NCBI GenBank assembly: GCA_043557195.1
Contig: CP121314.1
Location: 2,232,001-2,296,000, forward strand
DNA from: Jejuia sp043557195
GTDB lineage: Bacteria > Bacteroidota > Bacteroidia > Flavobacteriales > Flavobacteriaceae
Length of the DNA: 64,000 nt
Direction: 5' to 3'
Shown here: piece after piece, positions 34,828 through 44,433 of the stretch
How positions within the stretch are numbered: the stretch's first letter is position 1
Layout: each line of letters opens with the position of its first letter
The notes under the pieces: generated by a model
The model's input: the letters and a program-made list of their open reading frames with translations, nothing else
What the model was told of the DNA's origin: nothing
Database searches by the model: none
Made by a program: the position numbers and the translations under genes

Positions 34828-36747
34828 TTAATTTTTTTTCAGTACAATGACTTCTTTGTACGCTTTATTTATGGTTTTTACAATGCTGTTTAATTCTTTT
34901 TGTTCCTCTAAACTTAGATTAATAAAATTGAATAGTGCATCATGTTTGTAAGTAATAGTGTTTTCGTTTTTAGTATACGTAATATTGCTAGATACTATAT
35001 CATTAGAGACCGAGATATTTTCAGGAATGTAATCGATAGAGTAGCCTTCAGGAATATTAAACGTGGTAGTATAGTTAAAGTAATTTTTATACTCGTATTC
35101 AATCTCATTTTTACGGTCATCATCCATTTTATAAGGTGTTAACTCCTTATTTAGGTTAAGGTTTATATAAATTTCATCGCCTAATTGTTTAGCATAACCA
35201 TCAATATTGAATGTGTAATCCACAATAAAATTTTGGTCATAATCAAACATGTTAGTGGCTTCATAGCTATCCACTATAAATTTATTATTGCCCTTTTCAA
35301 ATTGTTTAATATAGAAGGTTTTAGTTTTATCGTCGGTGGTTATGTTTTCTAAAACATTAAAGCAATCTAATTTTCTATAACCAGATATTTCTACTTTAGA
35401 AGAACCTACGAGGTTTTCACCTTCTAAACTAACAACCGTTGTGTCAATAACGGCATTTTTTTTAGCAGGCACAACTGGTACTTTTTTTATAACGAAGCCT
35501 GATTCTCCTTGCGAAATTAAGGCTTCCTTACCTTGGATAAATGGAGTTGGGTAATCTATGGGAATAAACCGTCCTGTAGCATCTAAAAAATAAGTATTGT
35601 CTTTTTCATCAGTATACGATAAAATCATATGGTTATCTACAATAGGTGTTGGCACTTCATCATAACTATATGGTATTTTTCTAGTGCCAATCCATGTAAG
35701 GTCTCCTTTTATACCTGCAATTTCTAGCATTTGATAAAGTATGCTAGAATTGTCCTTACAATCGCCATATTTCTTTTTAAAAACATCGTTTGCTTGCCTG
35801 GGAATAAATCCTCCCAACGCATACTCAAAAGCAATATACTTTATGTTTTTCTGTGCCCAATAATATATAGCTTTCACTTTTTCAAAATCATTGGGTTTAT
35901 TTGCGGTAAGGTCATTTACTACGGCAACAAGTTCTTCGTCTGGCGCATCTTTATTGATATTTTTTACCAAAGAGTAATACCACTTATATAAATCATCTAC
36001 TTCATTCGCTAAGGCAACGGTATCGTTTTTTGTTCTGTATGATGTGATTATCGGAACTATATGTGGAAATATCTTTTTATAAGTTGGCGAATTAGATTCA
36101 TATTTAAACTTATTCATATTCTTTAATTCCCAAGTATAGATAACACTATTGCGCTTCTCTTGTTTGTTGAACTTGATATCTAAATCATCAGTATGAAATT
36201 CTTTAAATTTTAGATTGATATTTTTATCGGCAACGATGGTAACTTTATTATTGATAATAGGAGAGAAATCGCCAAAATAAAAAGGGCTCAAAAAGCGTGG
36301 ATTCTTTACCTTTTCGGAATATTTTAAACGAGATTTAGCGCCTTTTTGAAGGTTTGGGAAAATAAAATTTAATGATTTTGAATCATCGTAGAAAGATTGA
36401 TCTAATTCATCTTTCTCGGTGAATTCTTTAACTTCCATTTCGCGATATTTTCCATCAGAAAACACAAACGAAGAGGCTTCAACATTATCTAATTCAAAAA
36501 ATGATGAAAAATGCAAGGAGCGTTTAGAGTTTCTGCTGGCGCCTTCATCTAAATACAAATCTTCTTCTAAAAACTCTTGTGTAACATTTAGGTTTTCATC
36601 TTCTAACTTAATAGTAATTACAGTTTCTTTATTTGTAGTAACCGAATAAGCATTAGGGTATAAATCTTTATAGCGCTTAAACTCTTCAGATTCTTGCCCA
36701 AAACAGCTAATGCTAAAACATATAATGAAAAAAAATAAAACGCGCAT
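34828..36747 (-). CDS. DUF3857 transglutaminase-like protein, intact active site
   Basis: 639 residues with signal peptide (MRVLFFFIICFSISCFG). A DUF3857 domain (about 20-220) precedes a transglutaminase-like core with a complete triad: Cys in KKKYGDCKDNSSILYQMLEIAGI, His in VDNHMILSY, Asp in YFLDATGRFIPIDYP. Members are periplasmic or surface proteins proposed to be proteases or transamidases; substrate unknown. Four bases before the degenerate paralogue and two bases after the TPR-MORN gene, so one operon. Confidence 0.88.
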   Translation of the reverse strand: MRVLFFFIICFSISCFGQESEEFKRYKDLYPNAYSVTTNKETVITIKLEDENLNVTQEFLEEDLYLDEGASRNSKRSLHFSSFFELDNVEASSFVFSDGKYREMEVKEFTEKDELDQSFYDDSKSLNFIFPNLQKGAKSRLKYSEKVKNPRFLSPFYFGDFSPIINNKVTIVADKNINLKFKEFHTDDLDIKFNKQEKRNSVIYTWELKNMNKFKYESNSPTYKKIFPHIVPIITSYRTKNDTVALANEVDDLYKWYYSLVKNINKDAPDEELVAVVNDLTANKPNDFEKVKAIYYWAQKNIKYIAFEYALGGFIPRQANDVFKKKYGDCKDNSSILYQMLEIAGIKGDLTWIGTRKIPYSYDEVPTPIVDNHMILSYTDEKDNTYFLDATGRFIPIDYPTPFIQGKEALISQGESGFVIKKVPVVPAKKNAVIDTTVVSLEGENLVGSSKVEISGYRKLDCFNVLENITTDDKTKTFYIKQFEKGNNKFIVDSYEATNMFDYDQNFIVDYTFNIDGYAKQLGDEIYINLNLNKELTPYKMDDDRKNEIEYEYKNYFNYTTTFNIPEGYSIDYIPENISVSNDIVSSNITYTKNENTITYKHDALFNFINLSLEEQKELNSIVKTINKAYKEVIVLKKN

Positions 36748-36749
36748 AT

Positions 36750-39700
36750 TTAGAAGTTTTGAGATTTGTAAATATCACCATTAAAATATAATTCCTCTTT
36801 GGTTAATTTACCGTTGGTGTCGTAATATTTATTGGCACCATGTATAGTACCATTTACATAAGGTATTTCTTCTTTTACTTTACCATTTTCATGATATATA
36901 GTATTTAACCCTTGGAGGATATCGTATTCGTATAGATATTCACTTTTTTTATTGCCGTTAGCGTAGTAGTTAGTAAGAGGGCCGTTGTAGTCACCATCTA
37001 TAAAGGTCATTTCACGTTCTAATTGGCCAGAATAATAATAAGCCTTGTATTCATTTACAAGTACTCCATTTTTATATTCCATTTCACGAGATACTTTGCC
37101 ATTATCAAAATAAGCCTTTATTTTACCAGTTTCGTTTTCTATAGGAATCATTGGTAGTTCTTCAGAATTGCTGTCTAAATAACTATAACCAATTAGTCTG
37201 CTATGGTTATAAAAGCGAATGAGCTGTAGTTTTCCAGAGTGGTCGAAAAATACTTTTCTTCCGTGAGTATCACCATAATCATGTTCTGTGGTTTGTGATA
37301 TTTCACCACTATCATAGTACTCTGTTGAGGTGTTAATGATTTTTCCAAATTCGTAAACCTCTTTCTCTTTAAGCTTACCATTTTCAAAATAATTTAAAAG
37401 CTCTCCGTGTAAATTACCATCCCTGAAATTCTTAACGTAGCTGATATCGCCGTTTGAGTTATACCATGTCCATTTTCCATCCATTTCCCCATTGTTATAT
37501 ATGCCTTCTAAAGAGATGTTTCCATAGTAATCATAACTTATATATGGTCCGTGTTTAATGCCGTTAACATAGGTAGCATCTAAATCGGTTTTTCCATTAT
37601 TAAACTTATAAATCACCTGATAATTATTGGTTTCTGGTTGATAATTGATCGTGCCTAGTGTGTTACCTTGATTATCAAAATAGGTTTCAGAATAAAGCTT
37701 TCCTTCTTTATATAAGTAGTCGCGCTCAGGTTTTCCATTTACTGCAAACAATTTTTGCTTACCATATAATTGTCCGTTATGATAAAAGTTGATTTCCTGC
37801 AACGTGCCATTAATATAATAAGTGTGCCATTCGCCTTGGGCAGCATTCTTTTTGTACCACCCTTGTTGCTTCATGTTGCCATTTTTATGGTATTGCACGT
37901 AGTAACCATTTAAAGAATCGTTTTCATATTGTGATACGGATTCTATTTCTCCATTATTGTAATATGTGGTATACTCTCCAAATAATTTATTGTCAGAATA
38001 TGTTCCTTTACCAGTAAGCACACCATTATCAGAATAATACTTCCAATGCCCTTCTTTACCACCTTTTATATCATAAAGTCCTTCTGAAAATTTTATGCCT
38101 TGAGGAGAATAACCATTAAACTCAAATTTACCGCCTTTTTTTCTGGCCTCTTTTAAGGTTTTACCAGCTTTATCAAAATATTTATATGCAATTACTTCTC
38201 CTTTTCTGTATAAGAACTCACTATGAAGCTTCCCATCGGTATCGTAGTATTTATTCTCGCCATCTAAAGAGCCCTGATGATAAATCTCATCACTTTCTAT
38301 CGTACCATCTCTATAATAAGTTTTAAATGGCCCGTTATAGAAGTTGTCTACGCTCTCTCCCTCTTTCCAGATATTACCATTGGAGTGATATGCTTCGTAT
38401 GGACCGTTCAATTCTCCATTAGCATAACTAATTTCTGAAGCTAATGTTTTGTTGAAATGATATTTTTTCTCAACACCATGTCTTTTACCATTTTCAAAAG
38501 GGATGTCTGCATAAATATCTCCGTTTGCATAGTATTCTTTGGCTATATTTTCTACATCTCCATTTTTATAGGGGACATGCCATTCTAAAAGAGAGGCTCC
38601 AACATCAAAATAAGATTGGTATAAACCATCAAGTTTACCAACTTTAAAGTATTTCTTCTCGTATAAAGCTCCTTTCTCATTATATAACAAATATTCCCCT
38701 TCTAATTTACCATCTTTAAAGTTTGTTGTAATTTTAGGTTTACCATTTTCGAAGAAAATTAAGTTCTCTCCGTTTAGTTTAGCATTTTTATAGTTGGCAA
38801 TTTCTTTAACTTTTCCATTAATGTGATACCACGTCCAAGTGCCATCACGTTCTCCATTTTTGTCATAAACACCTTCTGAAGCTAATTGCCCAGTTTCATG
38901 ATAAATTTGCCATTTTCCAACAGAGGTTTCGCCATCCATTTTACCCACTGCTTGCGTGTAATTATCATAGTAAAAGTTACTAACCTCTTGAGTTTTGCCT
39001 TCAAATTCTAGAGTATTGTTAGTTAATATACTACGCCACTTATTATAGAAACTTTTAAGAAATTCAATAATATTTTTTTCGTTGCTCTTTATGATTTTTG
39101 CATATTTTTCATTTTCAATAGAATAGCAAAGCGTATATATAAAGTTTTCAAAATGGTCGTTTTCGGCAATCCATTTGTATATAGGCACGTATTTTTTATC
39201 CCAGAACCCCTCGTTGCCTTCAAACTCTTTTATTTGCTCTAACATAGCATGATTTTGCTTAGTTAATGCAATTTCAATGTTATGTCCTGTTTTATATTTT
39301 TTATTGAGTGCAATTTTATTACTCAAAATCAAATCAAGCTCATCGAAAGCGTCATCATCAAGCGAAATTTCTAAGTCAGGATTTGCTTCATTTTCATTTC
39401 TACTAGATACCGCATTATTTAAAGACTGAAGCGTGTTAAAGGCATTTTCTTCGTCAATAATCAAGATTAAATATATATTAAAGCACATCAAAGCTTGAGT
39501 TATACGCTCTTGTTTATAGCAAATATTACCAAGTTGTAAATGCGGTCTGCCATAAGTAGGTTTTAATGTTATGGCTGTTTGGTAAGCATCAATGGCTTCA
39601 TCAATTTTCGAGGCCTTTTCATAAGCAATACCTTTATTACACCATAATTCAGCATTTTTTGGATATGTTTTAAGTGCGGTGTTATACACCTCAATGGCTT

Positions 39701-40046
39701 TATCGTATTCTTCCATGAGTGTATAGGTAAGCCCTTTGTTAATGTAGAATGACAGATTTAAATCTCCACATTCTCTTGCTAAACCTTCATTTACGGTTTG
39801 TAATGCGTCATCATATTTTTCAGAATTCAACTGATAATAGGATTTAGATACTAGTATGCGACAATACGAAGAGTCGTTTTCACTAATCTTATTTAATAAT
39901 TCGACGTTTTTAGCATAATCTTCTAAAGAAGACTTGTCAGATATTTGTTCGTAGATTTCATCAAGATCGATAAATGGAATTTTTTCTTGTGCAGAAAATT
40001 TAGCGATGCATAGTAGCAACACCGCTAGGGAGATAATATTCTTCAT
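36750..40046 (-). CDS. 1098-residue TPR plus MORN-repeat (YwqK-like) exported protein
   Basis: Signal peptide (MKNIISLAVLLLCIAKFSA), TPR helices at about 70-210, then from about 350 to the end roughly thirty MORN-type repeats of the form GxxxxYYxNGxxxxExxYxxGxxxG (WTWYHINGKVKEIANYKNAKLNG and many like it), the YwqK antitoxin-like repeat. No enzymatic motif. Such solenoids are binding surfaces. As the first gene before an active and an inactive DUF3857 protein, it may be the scaffold or recognition part of that group (inference). The repeat is at protein level; DNA copies are diverged. Confidence 0.88.
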   Translation of the reverse strand: MKNIISLAVLLLCIAKFSAQEKIPFIDLDEIYEQISDKSSLEDYAKNVELLNKISENDSSYCRILVSKSYYQLNSEKYDDALQTVNEGLARECGDLNLSFYINKGLTYTLMEEYDKAIEVYNTALKTYPKNAELWCNKGIAYEKASKIDEAIDAYQTAITLKPTYGRPHLQLGNICYKQERITQALMCFNIYLILIIDEENAFNTLQSLNNAVSSRNENEANPDLEISLDDDAFDELDLILSNKIALNKKYKTGHNIEIALTKQNHAMLEQIKEFEGNEGFWDKKYVPIYKWIAENDHFENFIYTLCYSIENEKYAKIIKSNEKNIIEFLKSFYNKWRSILTNNTLEFEGKTQEVSNFYYDNYTQAVGKMDGETSVGKWQIYHETGQLASEGVYDKNGERDGTWTWYHINGKVKEIANYKNAKLNGENLIFFENGKPKITTNFKDGKLEGEYLLYNEKGALYEKKYFKVGKLDGLYQSYFDVGASLLEWHVPYKNGDVENIAKEYYANGDIYADIPFENGKRHGVEKKYHFNKTLASEISYANGELNGPYEAYHSNGNIWKEGESVDNFYNGPFKTYYRDGTIESDEIYHQGSLDGENKYYDTDGKLHSEFLYRKGEVIAYKYFDKAGKTLKEARKKGGKFEFNGYSPQGIKFSEGLYDIKGGKEGHWKYYSDNGVLTGKGTYSDNKLFGEYTTYYNNGEIESVSQYENDSLNGYYVQYHKNGNMKQQGWYKKNAAQGEWHTYYINGTLQEINFYHNGQLYGKQKLFAVNGKPERDYLYKEGKLYSETYFDNQGNTLGTINYQPETNNYQVIYKFNNGKTDLDATYVNGIKHGPYISYDYYGNISLEGIYNNGEMDGKWTWYNSNGDISYVKNFRDGNLHGELLNYFENGKLKEKEVYEFGKIINTSTEYYDSGEISQTTEHDYGDTHGRKVFFDHSGKLQLIRFYNHSRLIGYSYLDSNSEELPMIPIENETGKIKAYFDNGKVSREMEYKNGVLVNEYKAYYYSGQLEREMTFIDGDYNGPLTNYYANGNKKSEYLYEYDILQGLNTIYHENGKVKEEIPYVNGTIHGANKYYDTNGKLTKEELYFNGDIYKSQNF

Positions 40047-40183
40047 TGGGTCTGTTTAGACAAATAAAAGTACGAAAACTTCACCGCTTTGTCGTCAGTT
40101 TTATGCCGAAAAAATCATTTTTTAGATGAACTACGTGGTTGTAATGAGGAATGGAATAGTAGTAGTTTATCGTATGAATTAAA

Positions 40184-41344
40184 TTACCCCCTAAACAAAA
40201 AGAAGTCATCTTTCATATCCTCAATCTGTGCATCTTTGTTGGTGATGATATAATCAATAGCTTTTGAAGTAAATTCGTCGCCTTTTTCAGTTAAGGATAC
40301 AATATTTTTATCTAACTGAATCATGTTATTTTTCAAAGCCAAATCTAAAACTGATTTTGAGCGTACCTTTTGCCAATTGATGTGTTCGTTGAGGTGATTT
40401 ACATGACGCTCTCGTTCTTCTGTATGATTTTTTAAATGCAATAAAAAGGTGAGAAGTGACACCTCTGTACGTTGTTGTTTTTCTCTATAAAGCACAGCGA
40501 TAATACCGCGACTTGGTGCAAACAAATACACTATTAAAAATATTAACCCGAGCATTGTAGTAATAGATCCTGCAATGGAAGCGTCCAACCAATGTGCTAC
40601 CCAATATCCAGAAATCGCACTAAAAACGCCAAAACAAATAGCGTAAATGAGCAGGCGTTTTAACTCATTGGTCAATAAATAAGCGGTTGCGGCGGGAGCT
40701 ATCATTAACGCAACTACTAAAATGGCTCCCACGGCATCAAAAGCACCAACGGTTGTAACGGAAGAAACAGTCATTAATCCATAATGAATTATGGCAGGAG
40801 AAAAGCCTAAAGAAGCTGCTAAACCAGCATCAAAGGTGCTTACTTTTAGTTCTTTAAAAAAGGCGAATAATAGCCCGATAGTTATGATTAAAATAGTTCC
40901 AATAATCCACAGTGATTTCGGGCCTACATCAACTCCAGAAACGATTAATCTATCAAAAGGAGCAAAAGCAAGTTCTCCCAATAATACTGCATCCACATCT
41001 AAATGTACGTCATTAGCATTTTTGGCTATCATAATCACACCAATACTAAATAGCGCAGGAAAAACTAAGCCAATAGCGGTATCTTCTTTAACAAGCCCCG
41101 TTTTCTGAATATACTCCACTAAAACAACGGTCAAAATTCCGGTCAATGCAGCTAAAAGGATTAACAGTGGTGAGTTTAAATCTTGAGTAATAAAGAAACC
41201 AATAACGATTCCAGGTAAAATAGAATGACTAATTGCATCACTAATCATAGCCATTTTTCTTAGCACTAAGAACGTTCCTGGAATAGCACAGGCTATGGCA
41301 ACCAAACTTGCAATCAACTGTATTTCAATTTGTGCGCTACTCAT
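40184..41344 (-). CDS. Mn/Fe/Zn-type ABC permease with C-terminal winged-helix tail
   Basis: 386 residues. The first ~285 are a TroC/ZnuB-type permease with about eight hydrophobic helices (LVLRKMAMISDAISHSILPGIVIGF; DAVGAILVVALMIAPAATAYLLT). The last ~90 residues (HLNEHINWQKVRSKSVLDLALKNNMIQL... VSLTEKGDEFTSKAIDYI) resemble a DtxR/MarR-like winged helix. Overlaps the previous permease gene by eight bases, so both are translated from one message. Confidence 0.92.
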   Translation of the reverse strand: MSSAQIEIQLIASLVAIACAIPGTFLVLRKMAMISDAISHSILPGIVIGFFITQDLNSPLLILLAALTGILTVVLVEYIQKTGLVKEDTAIGLVFPALFSIGVIMIAKNANDVHLDVDAVLLGELAFAPFDRLIVSGVDVGPKSLWIIGTILIITIGLLFAFFKELKVSTFDAGLAASLGFSPAIIHYGLMTVSSVTTVGAFDAVGAILVVALMIAPAATAYLLTNELKRLLIYAICFGVFSAISGYWVAHWLDASIAGSITTMLGLIFLIVYLFAPSRGIIAVLYREKQQRTEVSLLTFLLHLKNHTEERERHVNHLNEHINWQKVRSKSVLDLALKNNMIQLDKNIVSLTEKGDEFTSKAIDYIITNKDAQIEDMKDDFFLFRG

Positions 41345-42464
41345 TGTTGTCGTTTTGTTGATTGTATAAATTTGATGCTGCTTTAAAGCCTTCTTCGGTT
41401 AAACTCCACATATTACCTTCAAGGGTTACGTAATTTTTACTTACCAACTTCTGAAGTGTACTTTTTGTATATCCTTGAAAATTATTAAGGATTTTTATAG
41501 CATGTGGGTGTGAAACATTTTCATGACTTTCAACAATATGATACATAAATGCTAATGTTTTATGAAGTTGTAAGTCACGACGGTTTTTAATAAATCTAAT
41601 CTGTTTAAATAATAAACCTCTACTTGGAGAAAACACAAAAGAGAATAATACGAAAACACTGGCTACAATAACAATTACGGGACCAGTGGATAAGTTATTC
41701 TGGCTGGCGCTAATTGCTGTTCCAAAAACACCAGAAAACGCACCGAAAATAGCCGCTAAAAAAACCATTACACTCAAGCTATTAGTCCACTGTCTCGCTG
41801 CAGCTGCTGGGGCTAATAACATAGCGCTCATTAAAACCACACCTACGGTTTGTAGACCTAAAACAATGGCTAAAACGATAAATGAGGTGATTAAAATATC
41901 AATCGCTTTTGTGTTAAACCCAAGAGTTTTGGTGTAATCTGCATCAAATAATAGAATTTTGAATTCTTTCCAAAACAGTAATAACACAAATAAGCATATT
42001 CCTGTTACTATGGCCATCATCCATACATCACTTTCTAGTAATGTTGCCGCTTGTCCGAATAAATATTTATCCAATCCTGCCTGATTAGCATTGGGTTGTT
42101 TTTGAATAAATGTGAGTAATAACATCCCAAAACCAAAAAATAAGGATAGAATTAAGCCTAAAGCAGTATCCGATTTTAAATGTGTTTTTTTAATAATACC
42201 ACGAATCCAAAATGTACCAATGAGTCCGCTTACTAATGCGCCCAAAAGCAAGACATTGCTGTTTTTTGCCCCAGTTAGTAAAAAGGCTATTGCAATTCCT
42301 GGTAAAGCTGCGTGGGAAATTGCATCACCTAATAAGCTTTGTTTTCGTAAAACAGCAAAACTCCCTAACATACCAGTTACTGCGCCTAGTATGGCAGTAC
42401 CTAGGGTTATGGTTCTAAGCGTATAGTCTGTAAAAACTAGTTTTATGTATTCAGTAACATCCAT
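41337..42464 (-). CDS. Second Mn/Fe/Zn-type ABC permease, also with winged-helix-like tail
   Basis: 375 residues, paralogous to the following gene: permease part about 1-285 (FAVLRKQSLLGDAISHAALPGIAIAFLLTG; VGVVLMSAMLLAPAAAARQW), then a C-terminal ~85-residue helical tail (HAIKILNNFQGYTKSTLQKLVSKNYVTLEGNMWSLTEEGFKAASNLY) ending like a DNA-binding wing. It starts two bases after the ATPase gene. Two non-identical permeases suggest a heterodimeric membrane unit. Confidence 0.92.
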   Translation of the reverse strand: MDVTEYIKLVFTDYTLRTITLGTAILGAVTGMLGSFAVLRKQSLLGDAISHAALPGIAIAFLLTGAKNSNVLLLGALVSGLIGTFWIRGIIKKTHLKSDTALGLILSLFFGFGMLLLTFIQKQPNANQAGLDKYLFGQAATLLESDVWMMAIVTGICLFVLLLFWKEFKILLFDADYTKTLGFNTKAIDILITSFIVLAIVLGLQTVGVVLMSAMLLAPAAAARQWTNSLSVMVFLAAIFGAFSGVFGTAISASQNNLSTGPVIVIVASVFVLFSFVFSPSRGLLFKQIRFIKNRRDLQLHKTLAFMYHIVESHENVSHPHAIKILNNFQGYTKSTLQKLVSKNYVTLEGNMWSLTEEGFKAASNLYNQQNDNNE

Positions 42465-42466
42465 TG

Positions 42467-43204
42467 CTATTCCTGAATACTTACTTTATAATTAATCCCA
42501 TAAGTTTTAGTAAGGTTATCATCATTAAAAATGTCCTTTACTGGACCAGTAGCAATTTTCTTCACATTGAGAAACGTTACCCAATCAAAATACTCTGGAA
42601 CAGTTTGTAAATCGTGATGTACTACAATAACTGTTTTTCCTGCTTTTCTGAGTTCTTTTAAGATATTAATAATTGCTATTTCTGTAGTAGCATCTACACC
42701 TTGAAAAGGTTCATCCATAAAATAGATAGATGCGTTTTGTACCAAGGCTCTCGCCAAAAATATACGCTGCTGTTGGCCACCAGAAAGTTGACTAATCTGT
42801 CGGCCTTTAAAAGGTAACATTCCCACTTTTTCTAAAGCTTCTAAAGCTGCTTTTTTCTGTTTTTGTCCGGGGCGTTTTATCCAACCTAAACTGCCATATG
42901 TCCCCATCATAACAACATCTAAGGCTGTGGTAGGGAAATCCCAATCTACACTTCCTTTTTGCGGCACATATGCAACAAGTTGACGCTGTTTTTCATAGGG
43001 TTTGTCATAAATGCTAACGCTTCCAGCAATTGGCTTAAGAATACCTAAAATAGATTTTATTAGGGTTGATTTACCTGCACCATTGGGTCCAACAATAGCC
43101 ATAAGAACGCCTTCTGGGATTTCTAAATCGATGTCCCATAATACGGGTTTGTAGTTGTAGGCTACGGTGAGGTCATCTACTTTTACGGCTATTTTATCTT
43201 TCAT
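42467..43204 (-). CDS. ABC transporter ATPase for manganese/iron/zinc
   Basis: 245 residues from the ATG at 43204 (the longer frame to 43252 adds no domain). Walker A GPNGAGKST, signature LSGGQQQR, Walker B IYFMDEP, and H-loop VVHHDL are all present. The closest recognisable group is the TroB/MntB/ZnuC ATPases. Immediately followed by the two permease genes. Confidence 0.95.
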   Translation of the reverse strand: MKDKIAVKVDDLTVAYNYKPVLWDIDLEIPEGVLMAIVGPNGAGKSTLIKSILGILKPIAGSVSIYDKPYEKQRQLVAYVPQKGSVDWDFPTTALDVVMMGTYGSLGWIKRPGQKQKKAALEALEKVGMLPFKGRQISQLSGGQQQRIFLARALVQNASIYFMDEPFQGVDATTEIAIINILKELRKAGKTVIVVHHDLQTVPEYFDWVTFLNVKKIATGPVKDIFNDDNLTKTYGINYKVSIQE

Positions 43205-43501
43205 TTCTTTCGTGTTTGTATGTTCATTTTGTCTTGATACAAAACGAACCAAAAAATCACAATCAAGCCGAGGAATTTTCCAGTTTTAAAAAAAACTGGA
43301 AACCGATTTAAAAACTCCGCGTCGAACTATCGTTCTCCTGTTCTCGGAGCTTTTCTTCATCTATTCTGCGCCTTGACGTTCAATTCTTTGAATTGATTCG
43401 GGTATTGACTTTTTATTATGGTATCTTCTCTAACAAAATTAGTTTTAACTTTTCATACTTTATCTGAGTTAGCACTGAACACTGCGACTGCGACTGAAAA
43501 C
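43205..43501. other. Gap between metal-binding protein and ATPase genes, with terminator-like hairpin
   Basis: 297 bases without a gene. On the minus strand 43354-43310 forms CTCCG ... CGGAG arms followed by TTTTT, and 43275-43302 forms CCAGTTTT / AAAACTGG. Right after the binding-protein stop a short tandem CAGTCG CAGTCG CAGTG tract (43474-43497) appears. The hairpins could end or attenuate transcription between the two halves of the operon. No clear internal promoter was found. Confidence 0.5.
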
Positions 43502-44407
43502 TTATTTTAATGCATTTACAATAGTATTCACATTATATTCGAACATTCCAATATAAGTCCCTTCAATAGTACCTGCATTTCCTAGTGCATCAGAATATAG
43601 AGTCCCGCCAATAGAAACTTCATGACCTTTTGATTTTACCGCTGCTTGGAGCGCCTCAATAGTGCGTTTTGGTACAGAGCTTTCTACAAAAATGGCTTTT
43701 ACTTTATGTTCTATAATGAAAGCGGACAGTTTTTGAACATCTTGAACACCAGCTTCTGTTGCTGTTGATAAGCCTTGCAAACCAACAACTTCAAAATCAA
43801 AGGCTTTTCCGAAGTAATTAAAAGCATCATGCGCTGTTACCAAAATTCGCTGTTCTTCTGGAATAGATGAAATTGTATTATCTATTTCAGCTTTTAAATT
43901 GTTTAATTTATCAATATATGTTTTGCCATTTTCTTCAAAGGCTAATTTTTGCTCTGGAATAGCCTCAGAAAGTGTCTTTACCACAAAATTTGTGGCTTGT
44001 TTCCAATATTCTATATCAAACCAAATATGAGGATCATAATTTGAAGCAAAGTATTCTGAACCAATCAATGTGTTTTTGTCTAAAGCATCAGATATTGCAA
44101 TGGTTTTCTTGTTTTTCATTTTCTCGAAAACTTCTACAAGTTTTCCCTCTAAATGTAAGCCGTTATAAAAAATGATATCAGCATTTGATAGCTTAGTAAC
44201 ATCGCCTTCACTTGCTTTATACAAATGTGGATCTACACCACTACCCATTAACCCTTGTAAACTAATATGATCGCCACCGATGTTTTTAACCAAATCTGTT
44301 ATCATGGTTGTGGTGGTTACAACATTTAGTTTTCCGTTGTTGTCTTTAACATTTTTACAGTTAATAAGGATAATGCTTAAGATAATTAGGAGTAGAGCTT
44401 TTTTCAT
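43502..44407 (-). CDS. TroA/MntC-type metal-binding lipoprotein of the ABC importer
   Basis: 301 residues with lipoprotein signal (MKKALLLIILSIILINC). Cluster A-I ligands: His in GVDPHLYKASEGD, His in NYDPHIWFD, Glu in AIFVESSVPKRTIEAL, Asp in LYSDALG. The His-His-Glu-Asp set is that of PsaA/MntC-type proteins and favours Mn(II) (or Fe) over Zn, which normally uses three His; this is inference from the family. There is no His-rich loop, as zinc-specific members often have. 26 bases after the TonB receptor gene. Confidence 0.93.
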   Translation of the reverse strand: MKKALLLIILSIILINCKNVKDNNGKLNVVTTTTMITDLVKNIGGDHISLQGLMGSGVDPHLYKASEGDVTKLSNADIIFYNGLHLEGKLVEVFEKMKNKKTIAISDALDKNTLIGSEYFASNYDPHIWFDIEYWKQATNFVVKTLSEAIPEQKLAFEENGKTYIDKLNNLKAEIDNTISSIPEEQRILVTAHDAFNYFGKAFDFEVVGLQGLSTATEAGVQDVQKLSAFIIEHKVKAIFVESSVPKRTIEALQAAVKSKGHEVSIGGTLYSDALGNAGTIEGTYIGMFEYNVNTIVNALK

Positions 44408-44433
44408 ATTTATGCTGCCTATTTTGCGCTAAT

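Noticed and set aside
36750..40046. Tandem DNA repeat or CRISPR-like array in the MORN gene
   Set aside because: Repeats are only at the protein level; DNA units are diverged and coding throughout.
43205..43501. Separate small gene between the metal-binding protein and ATPase
   Set aside because: No ORF with a plausible start and codon pattern; only hairpins and a short tandem tract.
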